A stretch of DNA of 64,000 nucleotides from Candidatus Sphingomonas colombiensis (GTDB lineage: Bacteria; Pseudomonadota; Alphaproteobacteria; Sphingomonadales; Sphingomonadaceae), in assembly GCA_029202845.1 (NCBI GenBank), contig CP119315.1, positions 3,627,001 through 3,691,000 on the forward strand. Reading direction: 5' to 3'. Below, in pieces: positions 1 to 8,784 of this stretch; position 1 is the first letter of the stretch, and every line of letters begins with the position of its first letter. The notes beneath the pieces were generated by a model, which worked only from the letters and a program-made list of their open reading frames with translations, was not told where the DNA came from and ran no database searches. The translations under genes were made by a program, and so were the position numbers.

Positions 1-757
1 TCCACGGACATGTGCCGGCGGGCATGCGTCCGCTTGATGCGGTGCGCGCTGGCTATGACGAAGTTACCCACATCAACTTCATCATGATGCAGGCGATGCC
101 GCAGGATGTTGTCGACAAAGCCAATACCGCCGCGCGGCTCGAAGGGCCGGCGAAATACGGGAAAGACGTCGATCTCGACTCCCCCGCGATGAAAGCCTTT
201 TACGCCGAGCTTGCGAAACGAAACACGATTATTGACCCAACACTAACCGTTTGGGAACCGCTGCTGACCTCGGACGGGAGCGCCATTTCGCCGGAATATG
301 CGCCCTTCGCTGACATCGCCCCGCCAGCGGTGGCTCGCGGATGGAAGATTGCCGGCTATCCGTTGTTCGGCGGCCTTACGCGGGATGATTTCCGCAAAAG
401 CTTCGGCAAAATGGTCGGGCCGTCAGTCGACTGCATCAGGCTGGCGTGCGGATCGTTGCGGGTACCGATGGGTACGGCCTAGAATTGGTGCGTGAACTCG
501 AACTCTATCAGAGTGCCGGGCTCTCAAATGCGGAAGCGCTGCAAACTGCGACGATCATTCCCGCACGCATGACCGGTATGGACGACCGCACGGGATCGAT
601 TGCGCGCGGCAAGACAGCGGATATCATTCTCGTCGATGGCGATGTGTCGCAGAATCTATCCAATCTGCGTCAGGTCGATACGGTTTTCCTGGATGGCTAT
701 CGGCTCAACGGAGCGGCTTTGCGAAAGGCGAGCGGATTGAGCGGCATGCCCAAATGA
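1..757 (+). pseudogene. Amidohydrolase family protein, 5'-truncated by window and frameshifted
   Basis: Metal-dependent amidohydrolase of the imidazolonepropionase-like group; only the C-terminal half is present. The first frame runs from the left edge to the stop at 482 and contains HGHVPAGMR and THIN, which look like metal-ligand strands. The C-terminal part, with LHQAGVRIVAGTDG (the conserved G-T-D metal site) and the usual ending ARGKTADIILVDGD, is in the next frame and ends at 757. The frame changes at about 420-433. Either a real single-base indel or a sequence error explains this. The family often has a signal peptide and acts on dipeptides or cyclic amides; the substrate here is unknown. 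Confidence 0.75.
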
Positions 758-883
758 CGATGCGATCCGTGTGCTGATCCGCGCAACGGGCGACTTGCGG
801 CGGTCCCCCCGGGGCATCCGTGAGGCGTCACAACCCGCGTTCGGATCACCTGACGGAAGCACTCAGCCACCCCAGACCTCGGC

Positions 884-1230
884 CTAGAGTCGCGTCAAAT
901 TGCCGCCGAGCAATTTCTCGATCCGCGCCCCAGGCCAACCGCGCGCGGAAAGGTCGTCCGCAAGCATACGGAAGCGCAAATTGCTGTTGTACTCCGCTAC
1001 GATATTGAAGATCCCCGCCCCTTCGCCGGGCGCGCCGATACCCTTTTTCGTGCGCTCTTCGTAGAATTTGCACTGCGCCGCACGAGCCGCATCATCGATC
1101 ATAGTCTTGGAGATCACCCCGTCGGGGCCGATCGCGATATGATCCTCGCCGCACATTTGCAGCGCCGCAGCAGGTCTTCGCGGGTTGGGGTAGCATTGCC
1201 CAAACCATCTCGACGAAGGATCCGCGATCC
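884..1230 (-). pseudogene. M19 (renal) dipeptidase remnant, C-terminal end only
   Basis: Positions 1156-884 read MCGEDHIAIGPDG, then a segment ending in RIEKLLGGNLTRL. This matches the C-terminus of membrane-dipeptidase family M19, where a GxDHVGIGxD strand and a final ILGGNxLR motif are typical. The preceding strand, GNATPTREDLLRR, is in another frame at about 1170-1200, so a frameshift separates them. Nothing of the N-terminal two thirds is present; the reading is lost just before the end of the neighbouring transporter gene. It is a decayed fragment and presumably inactive. Confidence 0.6.
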
Positions 1231-1290
1231 CCTGACGCCTCGTCCAGGTGCGTCGGGGCTTCTCTCATTTTGAACACCCGCCGTTCGTGT

Positions 1291-2541
1291 TCAGCCGAGA
1301 AACGCAACCATCCCCACTGCGGCTGCCCCCATCACCACGGTCGCGAGCCAGCCAAAGAATTTCAGCGGTGCCGATGCGGTAAAATCGCCCATGATGCTGC
1401 GCGTGGAAACGACGATCATCAGGCCGACGAGAACGGGCACCGCAACAACGCCGTTGATTACGGCGCTCCAGAATAATGCTTTCATCGGCCTGATGGGCGA
1501 CCAGTCAATCGCGACACCCAATGCCATGCCAAGTGCGATCACCGCATAGAATGCCTTGGCGCGCATCGGCTTATATTCCAGACTGGCGTTCCATCCGCCG
1601 ATTTCGCAGACGGCGTAGGCGGATGAGCCAACAAGGACCGGCACCGCAAGAAGCCCGGTTCCGACAATGCCGAGACTGAAGATCACAAACGCGACTTTGC
1701 CCGCGATCGGTTTCAATACCTGCGCCGCGTCGGCCGCGCTCTGGATATCGATCTTCCCGGCGGCGTGGAGCGTACTCGCCGTACCGAGAATAATGGCCAA
1801 CGCGACGACATTCGATACAGCCATGCCCGCAAAGGTATCCCAGCGGATGCGGCTCAGCGCGTCTGGCGCCTGCGCACGGGCGCGATTGAGCGGCACTCGT
1901 TCATCGACCTGATCAATTTCCTCGACCTCCTGCGCCGCCTGCCAAAAGAACAGATATGGGCTGATCGTTGTGCCGAAGATCGCAACAATGGTCGTGATCG
2001 CGCCGGCCCCCGCGATGGTGGGGATGACAAGTGCTCTTGCCGCGGTGCTCCAATCCACCTGCACCATCAGCAGCACGGCGACATATGCGATCAGCACCAG
2101 CGTCAGCCATTTCAGGATCGATGCATAACGATTGTAAGGCACGTACAATTGGAGGATCAGCGAGAAGATCGCGAAAGCGACAGTGAAAAGATGGCTCCAG
2201 CCGCCCACCACCAGCGCCGAGCTTTCGCCCATTGCGGCCAAATCTGCTCCCACGTTGATCGTGTTGGCGACAAAGAGCAACCCGATCAATCCGATCACCA
2301 GCCACTGCGGCATGACCTTGCTCAAGCTGCGCCCCAACCCACGCCCGGTGACCCTCCCGACGCGTGCGCTTGCAAGCTGCACCGCGACCATAAGAGGATA
2401 GGCCAGCGTCATCGTCCACATCAGGCTGGTGCCAAACTGCGCGCCGGCCTGCGAATAGGTGGCGATCCCGCTAGGATCGTCGTCAGCCGCCCCTGTGACC
2501 AGACCCGGCCCAAGGCGCTTCATCCACCCAAAGCCCCTCAA
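1291..2541 (-). CDS. NRAMP-family divalent metal transporter, atypical
   Basis: Integral membrane protein of 416 residues with about eleven hydrophobic segments, matching the NRAMP (Pfam PF01566) fold. The first helix carries DDDPSGIATYSQAGAQFG where classical Mn/Fe NRAMPs have DPGN. The helix-6 motif, usually MPHNxxLHS with a metal-binding Met, reads ISPYLFFWQA here. These are marks of the distant NRAMP-related branch rather than of MntH, so the ion is uncertain. It is not tightly linked to the cco operon: 192 bp separate it from ccoS. Start is the ATG at 2541; no better internal start is evident. Confidence 0.85.
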   Translation of the reverse strand: MRGFGWMKRLGPGLVTGAADDDPSGIATYSQAGAQFGTSLMWTMTLAYPLMVAVQLASARVGRVTGRGLGRSLSKVMPQWLVIGLIGLLFVANTINVGADLAAMGESSALVVGGWSHLFTVAFAIFSLILQLYVPYNRYASILKWLTLVLIAYVAVLLMVQVDWSTAARALVIPTIAGAGAITTIVAIFGTTISPYLFFWQAAQEVEEIDQVDERVPLNRARAQAPDALSRIRWDTFAGMAVSNVVALAIILGTASTLHAAGKIDIQSAADAAQVLKPIAGKVAFVIFSLGIVGTGLLAVPVLVGSSAYAVCEIGGWNASLEYKPMRAKAFYAVIALGMALGVAIDWSPIRPMKALFWSAVINGVVAVPVLVGLMIVVSTRSIMGDFTASAPLKFFGWLATVVMGAAAVGMVAFLG

Positions 2542-2733
2542 GCGGGGCCTCCATTTTTCTGAATTGGGCGCGCGAGAGCGTTCAACGCCAAAAGATCAAC
2601 AGGCGGATGTTTTTACCCATCAACCTCTTCCTCAGCCGCGCTCCTGTCTGAAACCTCACGCGCCCGCTTTGGGTTCCGGCCGAACGATCAAATGAATGAT
2701 AGATCCGCCGAAATAGGCCGCCGATCGCTCCTC

Positions 2734-2916
2734 TCACCCGTCGACAGAATTATCACGATCGATTGATGCTGCCTCGGGCTTTTCCTCATTGAGAATTCTC
2801 ATCGCGGCGCCATCCATGTCGTCATACTGGCCAGAACGCACTGCCCAGAAGAACCCACCCAATCCGGAGAGACCAAGGAGCAGAGCGATCGGGATGAGAA
2901 TACCGACGCTGTTCAT
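2734..2916 (-). CDS. ccoS: cbb3-type oxidase assembly protein CcoS
   Basis: Small 60-residue protein with one N-terminal membrane helix (about residues 5-26, ending GGFFWAVRSGQYDD) and an acidic tail, the typical CcoS/FixS layout. CcoS is needed for cofactor insertion into the CcoN subunit. It is the last gene of the ccoGHIS assembly unit. Its start overlaps the end of ccoI by 4 bp, indicating translational coupling. Confidence 0.92.
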   Translation of the reverse strand: MNSVGILIPIALLLGLSGLGGFFWAVRSGQYDDMDGAAMRILNEEKPEAASIDRDNSVDG

Positions 2917-5045
2917 CGCGCCGCTTTCCTCAGCCGCATTGCATTGGCAACGACGATCAGGGACGAACCGGACATGGCAAGTGCCGCAATCAGAGGGGTG
3001 ACGACGCCCGCGATTGCCAGCGGGACAGCAAACAGATTGTATCCGACCGCCAGTGCCAAATTCTGCTTGACGACGCGCATCGTGCGCCGCGCTACGGCAA
3101 CCGCGATTGGAACCGGCATCAGCCGGCCGCCGACGAACACTAAGTCCGCCGCCATCTGCCCCACGTCGCTGGCGCTTGCCGGCGCCATTGAGACGTAAGC
3201 GGCCTTGAGAGCCGGCCCGTCGTTGATCCCGTCTCCCACCATCAGGACGCGCCGTCCTGCCGCTTCGGCGGCCCGGACGATGGCGTACTTGTCCTGTGGC
3301 GTCAGTCTTGCTCGGCCAGGAACATCGAAACTGGTGGCCAGCGCATGAACAACTGCCGGAGCATCACCGGAAAGGATCTCCGGCATCAGTCCTTCCACGC
3401 CGAGCCGCGCAACTGCCGACGCTGCATCCTCGCGTGGCTGATCGGCGACGCAGATTGCGTACGGTTGTGCATCACCGATGCGGAAGACGATTGAGGCGTC
3501 CTCGCTCGTCTCCCCGGCCCATCCTGGCCTCCCAAGCCGAACCTCGACGCCACGCGCCAGCGCCAGCCCCCGCACACCGAAGCCCGCTTCCTCCACAAGG
3601 ATCTCAACCGGTGCAGGCGGCTCGTTGGCCACCGCCGCCATCACCGCCATGGCGCTAGGATGGCGGCTGGCGCGCGCGACAGCGTGAAGAATCGAGCGTT
3701 CATCCGGGGTCTCAGGCAAGCCATTTACTACGACCGGCCGCCCGAGTGTGATCGTCCCGGTCTTATCGAGCAGCGCCAGATCGGCCTTCGCGAGCCGTTC
3801 AAGCGCGGACCCGTCTTTCACCAGCACCCCCGCGCGCATCAGCGCGCCAGAGGCGACGACCTGTGCCACCGGCACCGCCAAACCCAGCGCGCACGGGCAG
3901 GTGATGATGAGCACCGCCACGGCGTTGGTAAGCGCGGCGTGCCACCCTGCCCCCGCGATCAGCCAACCAGCCAGTGTCAACGCAGCGAGCGTATGTACGG
4001 CTGGCGCGTAAAGGCGCGAGGCGCGATCGGCGATCCGCATGTAATGCGATTTCGTTTGTCCGGCGCTTTCCATCAGTCGCGCGATATCGGCGATCGCGGT
4101 GGCGTCGCCGGCTCGCGCCACCTTGATGATGAGCGGCGCGGCAAGATTGACGGTGCCCGCGAGCACCTCTGCGCCGGGAGCCACCGGCTCGGCCATGCTC
4201 TCCCCCGTGACAAGCGAGCGATCGACCGCACTCACGCCTTTCTCGACCGCGCCATCGGCCGCGATCCGCTCGCCCGCAGCAACGAGCAGCCGCATCCCCG
4301 GCGCCAGTTCGGCGATAGCGCGGCGCTGATGCGAACCGTCGCGCGCGATCACCGTCGCCTCGGCCGGAAGGCGCCGCAACAAGGCATCGACTCCGCCACG
4401 CGCGCGATCGCGCATAACGCTGTCAAGGAAACGCCCGCCGAGCAGGAAGAACAGCAGCATGACGACGCCATCGAAATATGCGTGCGCGCCGCCAAGCACG
4501 GTCTCGTAAAGGCTCATCGCGACGGCTACGAACACCCCGATTGAGATCGGCACGTCCATGTTGGTTCGCCCGCGCCTGAGCGCGACCCACGCGTTCGCGA
4601 AGAAGATACGCCCCGAATATGCGACCGTCGGCAGCGCGATCAGCGCCGAAAGCCAGTGAAACAACTGCCGTGTCGCACCGTCCGCGCCAGACCACACCGA
4701 CACCGACAACAGCATGATGTTCATCATTGCGAAGCCGGCGACCGCCAAGGCCAGCACAAGCCGACGGGATTCGCGTCCGCCTGCCTCGCCCACCTCCCCT
4801 GCGAAGGCATGGGCGGCGAAGCCCAGTCCATCGATCGCGTCGATCAGCCGATCCTCGCCGATCTCGTCGAGGTGATCGACACGTACCCGGCGGTTGGTGA
4901 AATTGACCCGCGCCGCTGCCACGCCGGGAAGCGCGGCGAGGCCGTGCTCCAACTTGGCGATGCAACCCGCGCAACTCATTCCCTCCACCACGAAGGTGGA
5001 GGTGGAGAGCGCATGGGCGGCTGAAGGGCGCGCCGGCGCGGTCAC
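2913..5045 (-). CDS. ccoI: Copper-transporting P-type ATPase CcoI/FixI
   Basis: P1B ATPase of 710 residues, thought to export copper for assembly of the cbb3 oxidase. An N-terminal heavy-metal domain has GMSCAGC (Cys25, Cys28). It is followed by paired helices, the actuator loop with TGES, the CPC ion-site motif in TCPCALGLAVP, the phosphorylation site DKTGTIT and the hinge GDGINDGPALKAA. Length and position between ccoH and ccoS identify it as CcoI rather than a general CopA. Its start overlaps the ccoH stop by 4 bp. Confidence 0.95.
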   Translation of the reverse strand: MTAPARPSAAHALSTSTFVVEGMSCAGCIAKLEHGLAALPGVAAARVNFTNRRVRVDHLDEIGEDRLIDAIDGLGFAAHAFAGEVGEAGGRESRRLVLALAVAGFAMMNIMLLSVSVWSGADGATRQLFHWLSALIALPTVAYSGRIFFANAWVALRRGRTNMDVPISIGVFVAVAMSLYETVLGGAHAYFDGVVMLLFFLLGGRFLDSVMRDRARGGVDALLRRLPAEATVIARDGSHQRRAIAELAPGMRLLVAAGERIAADGAVEKGVSAVDRSLVTGESMAEPVAPGAEVLAGTVNLAAPLIIKVARAGDATAIADIARLMESAGQTKSHYMRIADRASRLYAPAVHTLAALTLAGWLIAGAGWHAALTNAVAVLIITCPCALGLAVPVAQVVASGALMRAGVLVKDGSALERLAKADLALLDKTGTITLGRPVVVNGLPETPDERSILHAVARASRHPSAMAVMAAVANEPPAPVEILVEEAGFGVRGLALARGVEVRLGRPGWAGETSEDASIVFRIGDAQPYAICVADQPREDAASAVARLGVEGLMPEILSGDAPAVVHALATSFDVPGRARLTPQDKYAIVRAAEAAGRRVLMVGDGINDGPALKAAYVSMAPASASDVGQMAADLVFVGGRLMPVPIAVAVARRTMRVVKQNLALAVGYNLFAVPLAIAGVVTPLIAALAMSGSSLIVVANAMRLRKAAR

Positions 5046-5500
5046 ATCCGCACCTCATCCTCAAAGCGAAGCCGCTCGTTGCGGCGCGTGCCGATGATCT
5101 CGATCAACCAGCGTCCTGACGGCAGCGGCTGACCGGCGAGATAGTGCTCGCTGGCCGCGTCCCAGCGCAAGGTAAGCACCTGATCGGGCTGACGGCCGAG
5201 CGGGTGGCGCGCGGTAACGGTCAGTGCCGCATCGGACACAGGCGCGCCGCGCTGCGTGAGCGCGACCGCTAGCCGCCCCGCTGCCGCCACCGGCTCAGCC
5301 CGCCAACCCGCATCGCCCTGCGCGCGCGCCTCGGCCAGCCAGCGATCGTAATGCTGGCTCGCGACATAGCTGTTCTCCACCACCACGCCTCCAAAGGTGG
5401 TGGAGGCGAAGGTCGCCATCGCTACGTTCACCGCGATTACCACGCCGAAGAAGGCGACAAGGATCGCGGTCATATGCCAGCCGGTGAAAGGACGGGTCAT
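5042..5500 (-). CDS. ccoH: FixH/CcoH family cbb3 assembly protein
   Basis: Protein of 152 residues with one N-terminal membrane helix (about residues 9-31) followed by a periplasmic domain containing VVENSYVASQHYDRWLAEAR, a region typical of FixH. FixH/CcoH takes part in cbb3 oxidase assembly with CcoI. It sits between ccoG and ccoI with 4-bp overlaps on both sides, so the four assembly genes are translationally coupled. Confidence 0.92.
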   Translation of the reverse strand: MTRPFTGWHMTAILVAFFGVVIAVNVAMATFASTTFGGVVVENSYVASQHYDRWLAEARAQGDAGWRAEPVAAAGRLAVALTQRGAPVSDAALTVTARHPLGRQPDQVLTLRWDAASEHYLAGQPLPSGRWLIEIIGTRRNERLRFEDEVRM

Positions 5501-6987
5501 TGGTTACCCTCCGGTCGCTCGAAAGAGCTGCTGTCGTTGGCGACGGATTTATGGTCATCCTGCGCGACGGCGATGAACCGCAATTCGCTGCGCTGCGCTC
5601 CCCGCGCCGGTGCGACCACGAATACCTGCGCCTTTGCGACGCGATCGGCCGGCACATTGATCGTCACCGATTTGCCGGCGGTTTCGCGGGACCCGCCGTC
5701 CGTCCACATCACCGCATCGATCCCGCTCAGCGACACCGCGAAATCGCGCGGGCGCCCCTCCATGTTGCGGAGCTTGATCGTATACGTGTTGCGGATCGCA
5801 CCGTCGGACAGCCGCACCCACAATGGGTTGCGGGTCTGGAGTACGCTGATCCCCATATGCGTGCGCGTGCCGAGCGCGAACAACATGCCGCAACCGATGC
5901 CGACCCAGATCAGGAAATAGATGATCGTGCGCGGACGCAGCAGCCGCTTCAGCGGCGGCAGCGGCGCCTCGCCCGTCTTCGCGCGCTTTATATCCGCTTC
6001 GGTCGTATAGCCGATGAGGCGCGGTGCGCGATCGACCTTCGCCATGATCTCGTCGCACGCGTCGATGCACAGGCCGCAGGTGATGCAGCCGATCTGCGGC
6101 CCTTCGCGAATGTCGATGCCAGTGGGGCAGACCGCGACGCAGGCATTGCAATCGATGCAGTCGCCAACCGCGTCCCCCGCCGCGAGACGGACGACCGACG
6201 GCGCGTCCTCCTGCGCCTGCGCGCGTTTCAGCCCGTGCGTGCGCGGTTCGCCGCGCCAATCCTTGTAAGTGACCGCAAGCGACTTCTCATCCATCACCGC
6301 GGACTGGATGCGCGGCCAGGGGCACATGTAGATGCACACCTGCTCGCGCATCAGCCCGCCCAGCGTGAAGGTGGTGAAGGTGAGGATGCCGACGGTCGAA
6401 TAAGCGACGGACGGCGCGGTGCCGCCGAGAAATTCGCGCGCCAAGGTCGGCGCATCGGCGAAGTAGAAAATCCACGCGCCGCCGGTCGCCGCCGCGATCA
6501 GCAGCCACGCAGCGAACTTTGTGGTGCGTTTGGCGACCTTCTCCGCACCCCATGGCGCGCGATCGAGCCTGATCTGCGCGTTGCGATCGCCCTCGATCGC
6601 ACGCTCGACATGGACGAACAGATCGGTCCACACCGTCTGCGGGCAAGCATAGCCGCACCATGCCCGCCCGACTGCGGAAGTGACGAGAAACAGCCCGACC
6701 GCCGCCATGATGAGCAGGCCGACGACATAATAGAATTCGTTCGGCCAGATCTCGATCGAGAACATGTAGAAACGGCGATGCGCCAGATCGACCAGCACCG
6801 CCTGATCCGGCGCATGGGCTCCACGGTTCCATCGCAGCCATGGCGTGACGTAATAGATCGCCAGCGTCACCGCCATGATCGCCCATTTCAGGCGACGGAA
6901 GACGCCATCCACGCGGCGCGGAAAGACCTTGCGCCGCGCCTCGAACAGGCTCGGCGCGGGGCCGCCGATATCGTCAACGCTGGGCAT
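5497..6987 (-). CDS. ccoG: Cytochrome c oxidase accessory protein CcoG/FixG
   Basis: Membrane iron-sulfur protein implicated in copper handling during cbb3 biogenesis. Several helices surround CGYACPQTVWTDLFVHVERA. Two ferredoxin-like clusters follow (CIDCNACVAVCPTGIDIR and CITCGLCIDACDEIM), and a C-terminal Ig-like domain ends the protein. The ATG at 6987 (MPSVDDIGG) was chosen. A longer reading to 7038 would overlap ccoP by 65 bp and has no ribosome site, whereas 6987 gives a 14-bp overlap with the ccoP end. Confidence 0.93.
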   Translation of the reverse strand: MPSVDDIGGPAPSLFEARRKVFPRRVDGVFRRLKWAIMAVTLAIYYVTPWLRWNRGAHAPDQAVLVDLAHRRFYMFSIEIWPNEFYYVVGLLIMAAVGLFLVTSAVGRAWCGYACPQTVWTDLFVHVERAIEGDRNAQIRLDRAPWGAEKVAKRTTKFAAWLLIAAATGGAWIFYFADAPTLAREFLGGTAPSVAYSTVGILTFTTFTLGGLMREQVCIYMCPWPRIQSAVMDEKSLAVTYKDWRGEPRTHGLKRAQAQEDAPSVVRLAAGDAVGDCIDCNACVAVCPTGIDIREGPQIGCITCGLCIDACDEIMAKVDRAPRLIGYTTEADIKRAKTGEAPLPPLKRLLRPRTIIYFLIWVGIGCGMLFALGTRTHMGISVLQTRNPLWVRLSDGAIRNTYTIKLRNMEGRPRDFAVSLSGIDAVMWTDGGSRETAGKSVTINVPADRVAKAQVFVVAPARGAQRSELRFIAVAQDDHKSVANDSSSFERPEGNQ

Positions 6988-7888
6988 TCTGACCCGTCGC
7001 GGCAGGATCGGCTTCCCCCCCGCCAAGCGAATGGACATAGGCCGCGAGCATCTTGATCGTCACTGGATCGAGCCGCTGCCCCCATGCCGGCATGATCCCG
7101 TAACGCGCATTGCCGATGGTGTGGACAAGCGAGTCCCGATCGCCGCCGTAGAGCCAGATCGCATCGGTCAGGTTCGGTGCGCCAAGCGTGCGATTGCCCT
7201 TGGCATCCGGGCCGTGACACACCGCGCAATTGTTCGCGAACAATGCGGCCCCGCGCTTTGCCGAGGGGCTGGCCGCCTCCTGATGCGAAACGTGGCGGAC
7301 ATGGGAAACCAGATCGTCGATCTCCCCGCCGTTGAGGATGCCGTCGCGCCCGAACGCGGGCATCTGCGACATGCGGGTCGCATCGTCGCCGGGCTGGCGG
7401 ATGCCGTGGACGATCGTCTGCTGGATCGTCTTCAGGTCTCCGCCCCACAGCCAGTCGTCGTCATTCAGATTGGGATAGCCCTTGCTCCCCGCCGCGCCGG
7501 AACCATGGCATTGCACGCAATGCACCTTGAACGCGGAGCGCCCGCCCTCCGCCGCCGCTGCGAGCAGCTTGGGATCGGACGGCAATTGCTCGATCGGCGT
7601 GCGCGCCAGCGCCGCCATGATCGGCGCGCGGCGCGCATCCTCCTGCGCTGTATCGCGCACCAGCTCGCCGCGGCTCGACCAGCCCCAAATGCCCGGCGTC
7701 GCGCGGTGAATCATCGGCCACGCCGGGTAGAGGATGCAATAACCGACCGCGAACGCAACCGACGCATAGAAGGTTAGCAGCCACCAGCGTGGCATCGGCG
7801 TATCGAGTTCCTCGATACCATCCCATTCGTGCCCGACCGTGCTGGTGCCCGTGGCAACGTCAATGCGTTTGTTGTCAGCGTCAGCCAT
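6974..7888 (-). CDS. ccoP: cbb3 oxidase subunit III, di-heme cytochrome c CcoP
   Basis: Subunit of 304 residues that passes electrons from soluble or membrane cytochromes c to CcoO. An N-terminal membrane helix (about residues 34-57) anchors two c-type heme domains, with CVQCH at residues 124-128 and CAVCH at 221-225. Distal Met ligands are likely in SQMPAFG and GIMPAWG. Its ATG overlaps the end of ccoQ (ATGGCTGA). Confidence 0.97.
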   Translation of the reverse strand: MADADNKRIDVATGTSTVGHEWDGIEELDTPMPRWWLLTFYASVAFAVGYCILYPAWPMIHRATPGIWGWSSRGELVRDTAQEDARRAPIMAALARTPIEQLPSDPKLLAAAAEGGRSAFKVHCVQCHGSGAAGSKGYPNLNDDDWLWGGDLKTIQQTIVHGIRQPGDDATRMSQMPAFGRDGILNGGEIDDLVSHVRHVSHQEAASPSAKRGAALFANNCAVCHGPDAKGNRTLGAPNLTDAIWLYGGDRDSLVHTIGNARYGIMPAWGQRLDPVTIKMLAAYVHSLGGGEADPAATGQNAQR

Positions 7889-8039
7889 TGTCGGCCTCGT
7901 CGAAAATGCTGTTGGCGGCGCGGCGGTTGGCGTCGCGATTGCGTGGCAGGAAGGCCCAGCCGATCAGGGCGACGAACACGCCGGTCATGATTACCAGCCC
8001 CCAGCTATCCGCCAGGTGGCGCAGCGTTTCGTAGTTCAT
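7881..8039 (-). CDS. ccoQ: cbb3 oxidase subunit CcoQ
   Basis: A 52-residue protein beginning MNYETLRHLADSWGLVIMTG and ending FDEADNG, with a single membrane helix (about residues 12-31). It is recognised from position and form: CcoQ/FixQ is a one-helix stabilising subunit always found between ccoO and ccoP. The ATG at 8039 overlaps the ccoO stop (TGA at 8038-8036) by 4 bp, and its own stop overlaps the ccoP start by 8 bp. Confidence 0.93.
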   Translation of the reverse strand: MNYETLRHLADSWGLVIMTGVFVALIGWAFLPRNRDANRRAANSIFDEADNG

Positions 8040-8770
8040 CGCGCGGCCTCCCGCGCCTGTGCGGATTTGAAATCGACCTGCGTGCCGAGCCCCTGAAGAT
8101 AGGCGACCAGCGCATCCATCTCGGTGATCCGCCCCGGATCGCCGTCGAAATCGCGCGCCTGCACCTTGGGGTAGCGCTTGGCGAGGCCGGTCGTATCCCC
8201 CTCGCCGAACGCCTGAGTCCGCGCGTCCTCATCGGCCTTGGCGATATCCTCGTCGGTATAGGGCACGCCGACCTTGCGCAGCGCGATAAGATCCGCGCCC
8301 AATCGGGAGGTGTCGAGGTTGCGCTTCGCGAGGAAGGCATATTTCGGCATGATCGATTCCGGCACGACGGACTGCGGGTCCTTCATGTGCTGGACATGCC
8401 ATTCGTCCGAATAGCGCCCGCCGACACGCGCCAGATCGGGGCCGGTGCGCTCTGATCCCCATTGGAACGGATGGTCGTACATGCTCTCGGCCGCGAGGCT
8501 GTAATGGCCGTAACGCTCCACTTCGTCACGGAACGGGCGGATCATCTGGCTGTGACAGCCGTAACAGCCTTCGCGGATGTAGATGTTGCGCCCCGCCAGT
8601 TCGAGCGGCGTGTAAGGCCGCACGCCCTCGACATGCTTCACGGTGGATTCGATCCAGAACAGTGGCGCAATCTCGACGATCCCACCGATCGCCACCACGG
8701 CGAGCGACAATACCCCGAGCAACGTGACGTTGCGTTCGATCTTCTTGTGGCGATTTGCCCAGGTAGCCAT
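8036..8770 (-). CDS. ccoO: cbb3 oxidase subunit II, mono-heme cytochrome c CcoO
   Basis: Membrane-anchored mono-heme cytochrome c of 244 residues starting MATWANRHKKIE. One N-terminal helix is followed by the heme motif CYGCH in REGCYGCHSQMIRPFRDE and the family signature YGHYSLAAES. The ATG at 8770 was chosen because a strong AAGGAGG lies 8 bases upstream; the open frame continues to 8887 but that part is not CcoO-like. It follows ccoN by 14 bp. Confidence 0.96.
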   Translation of the reverse strand: MATWANRHKKIERNVTLLGVLSLAVVAIGGIVEIAPLFWIESTVKHVEGVRPYTPLELAGRNIYIREGCYGCHSQMIRPFRDEVERYGHYSLAAESMYDHPFQWGSERTGPDLARVGGRYSDEWHVQHMKDPQSVVPESIMPKYAFLAKRNLDTSRLGADLIALRKVGVPYTDEDIAKADEDARTQAFGEGDTTGLAKRYPKVQARDFDGDPGRITEMDALVAYLQGLGTQVDFKSAQAREAAR

Positions 8771-8784
8771 TGGTCGGCCCCTCC

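Noticed and set aside
1765..2562. Plus-strand open frame of 265 codons
   Set aside because: Antisense to the NRAMP-family gene, Arg/Gln/Asp-rich noise.
3660..4544. Plus-strand open frame of 294 codons
   Set aside because: Antisense to ccoI, no family features.
5500..7056. Plus-strand open frame of 518 codons
   Set aside because: Exactly antisense to ccoG, Arg/Asp/His-rich as GC-rich antisense frames are; ccoG has clear motifs.
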